Below, piece after piece: positions 15,186-15,325 of a stretch of 15,325 bases of DNA. The stretch is from NCBI GenBank assembly GCA_002480345.1, contig DLBY01000121.1, positions 1-15,325 of the forward strand, written 5' to 3'. The notes beneath the pieces were generated by a model. The model saw nothing but the letters and a program-made list of their open reading frames with translations, ran no database searches and had not been told where the DNA came from. Numbering within the stretch: position 1 is the stretch's first letter; every line of letters begins with the position of its first letter. The DNA is from Phycisphaerales bacterium UBA7812. GTDB taxonomy: Bacteria; Planctomycetota; Phycisphaerae; Phycisphaerales; UBA1924. A program made the translations under genes and the position numbers.

Positions 15186-15325
15186 CGAGGCCGTCTGTCG
15201 CCCCGCCCTGTTCCGCCGATGCCCGCGGGTCGGCATCCGGCGCGCTCGTCTCGGGCGCCGCGGGTTGCGTCTCGGGCTCCTCGAGCGGCTCGTCTCGCAG
15301 CATGTAGCGTTCCGAGCCTCCGTGC
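15139..15325 (-). CDS. C-terminal end of an unidentified protein (5' part outside window)
   Basis: An open frame enters from the right edge and ends with TGA at 15139-15141, giving 61 residues. It begins HGGSERYMLRDEPLEEPE and continues as an Ala/Pro/Glu/Gly-rich, acidic, probably disordered tail ending RAAEPGG. The composition is typical of a protein C-terminus in such genomes, and the stop falls exactly where a TTG-initiated barrel gene could begin, so I treat it as a real gene and the first visible member of the operon. No domain is visible. The codon before the first His ends in G, so this His is not part of a CXXCH heme site. Confidence 0.6.
   Translation of the reverse strand, partial: HGGSERYMLRDEPLEEPETQPAAPETSAPDADPRASAEQGGATDGLDASGSEAGRAAEPGG

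Overview
The window is GC-rich, densely packed DNA that most resembles a planctomycete, probably of the Phycisphaerae type. The main clue is a type IV pilin-like protein whose N-terminus (RRERG^FTLIELLVVIAIIA, then GILLPTLGKAKQSAR) is typical of the large pseudopilin families of that phylum. Codon third positions are strongly G/C-biased, several start codons have Shine-Dalgarno sequences, and two intergenic regions carry near-consensus sigma-70-type promoters. The phylum call is inference (about 0.7).

Layout, left to right. (1) 1-1163, minus: N-terminal part of a ResB/CcsB-type cytochrome c biogenesis protein, with its own promoter. (2) 5887 down to 1391, minus: a probable four-gene operon of an exported NTF2/SnoaL-like protein, a sigma-54-dependent NtrC-type response regulator, a membrane histidine-kinase-like protein that lacks the ATPase domain, and a complete multi-spanning histidine kinase. 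(3) 5888-6120: divergent promoters whose -35 boxes overlap. (4) 6121-8948, plus: a NapC/NirT-type membrane cytochrome with 12 heme sites, overlapping by 4 bp a secreted 15-heme cytochrome built of doubled CXXCH modules. (5) 8971-9012: a terminator between convergent genes. (6) 10019 down to 9042, minus: the pseudopilin-like protein, preceded by a 351-bp region with a possible promoter and a perfect hairpin. (7) 15325 down to 10371, minus: the C-terminal tail of an unidentified protein, a large outer-membrane beta-barrel, an NHL-repeat lipoprotein and a secreted 12-heme cytochrome. These genes overlap or nearly abut, so they form one operon.

Read together, this is an electron-transfer island with 39 heme attachment sites in three genes. 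The NapC-like protein could take electrons from the quinol pool, the 15-heme protein could carry them across the periplasm, and the barrel with the 12-heme cytochrome could form an outer-membrane conduit comparable in principle to porin-cytochrome complexes (MtrCAB, OmcB-type). The NHL lipoprotein would be an accessory or docking part. ResB would serve heme attachment, and the two-component genes would control expression. The gene families are clear from the sequence. The pathway, and especially the involvement of an outer-membrane conduit, is inference from gene content and neighbourhood.
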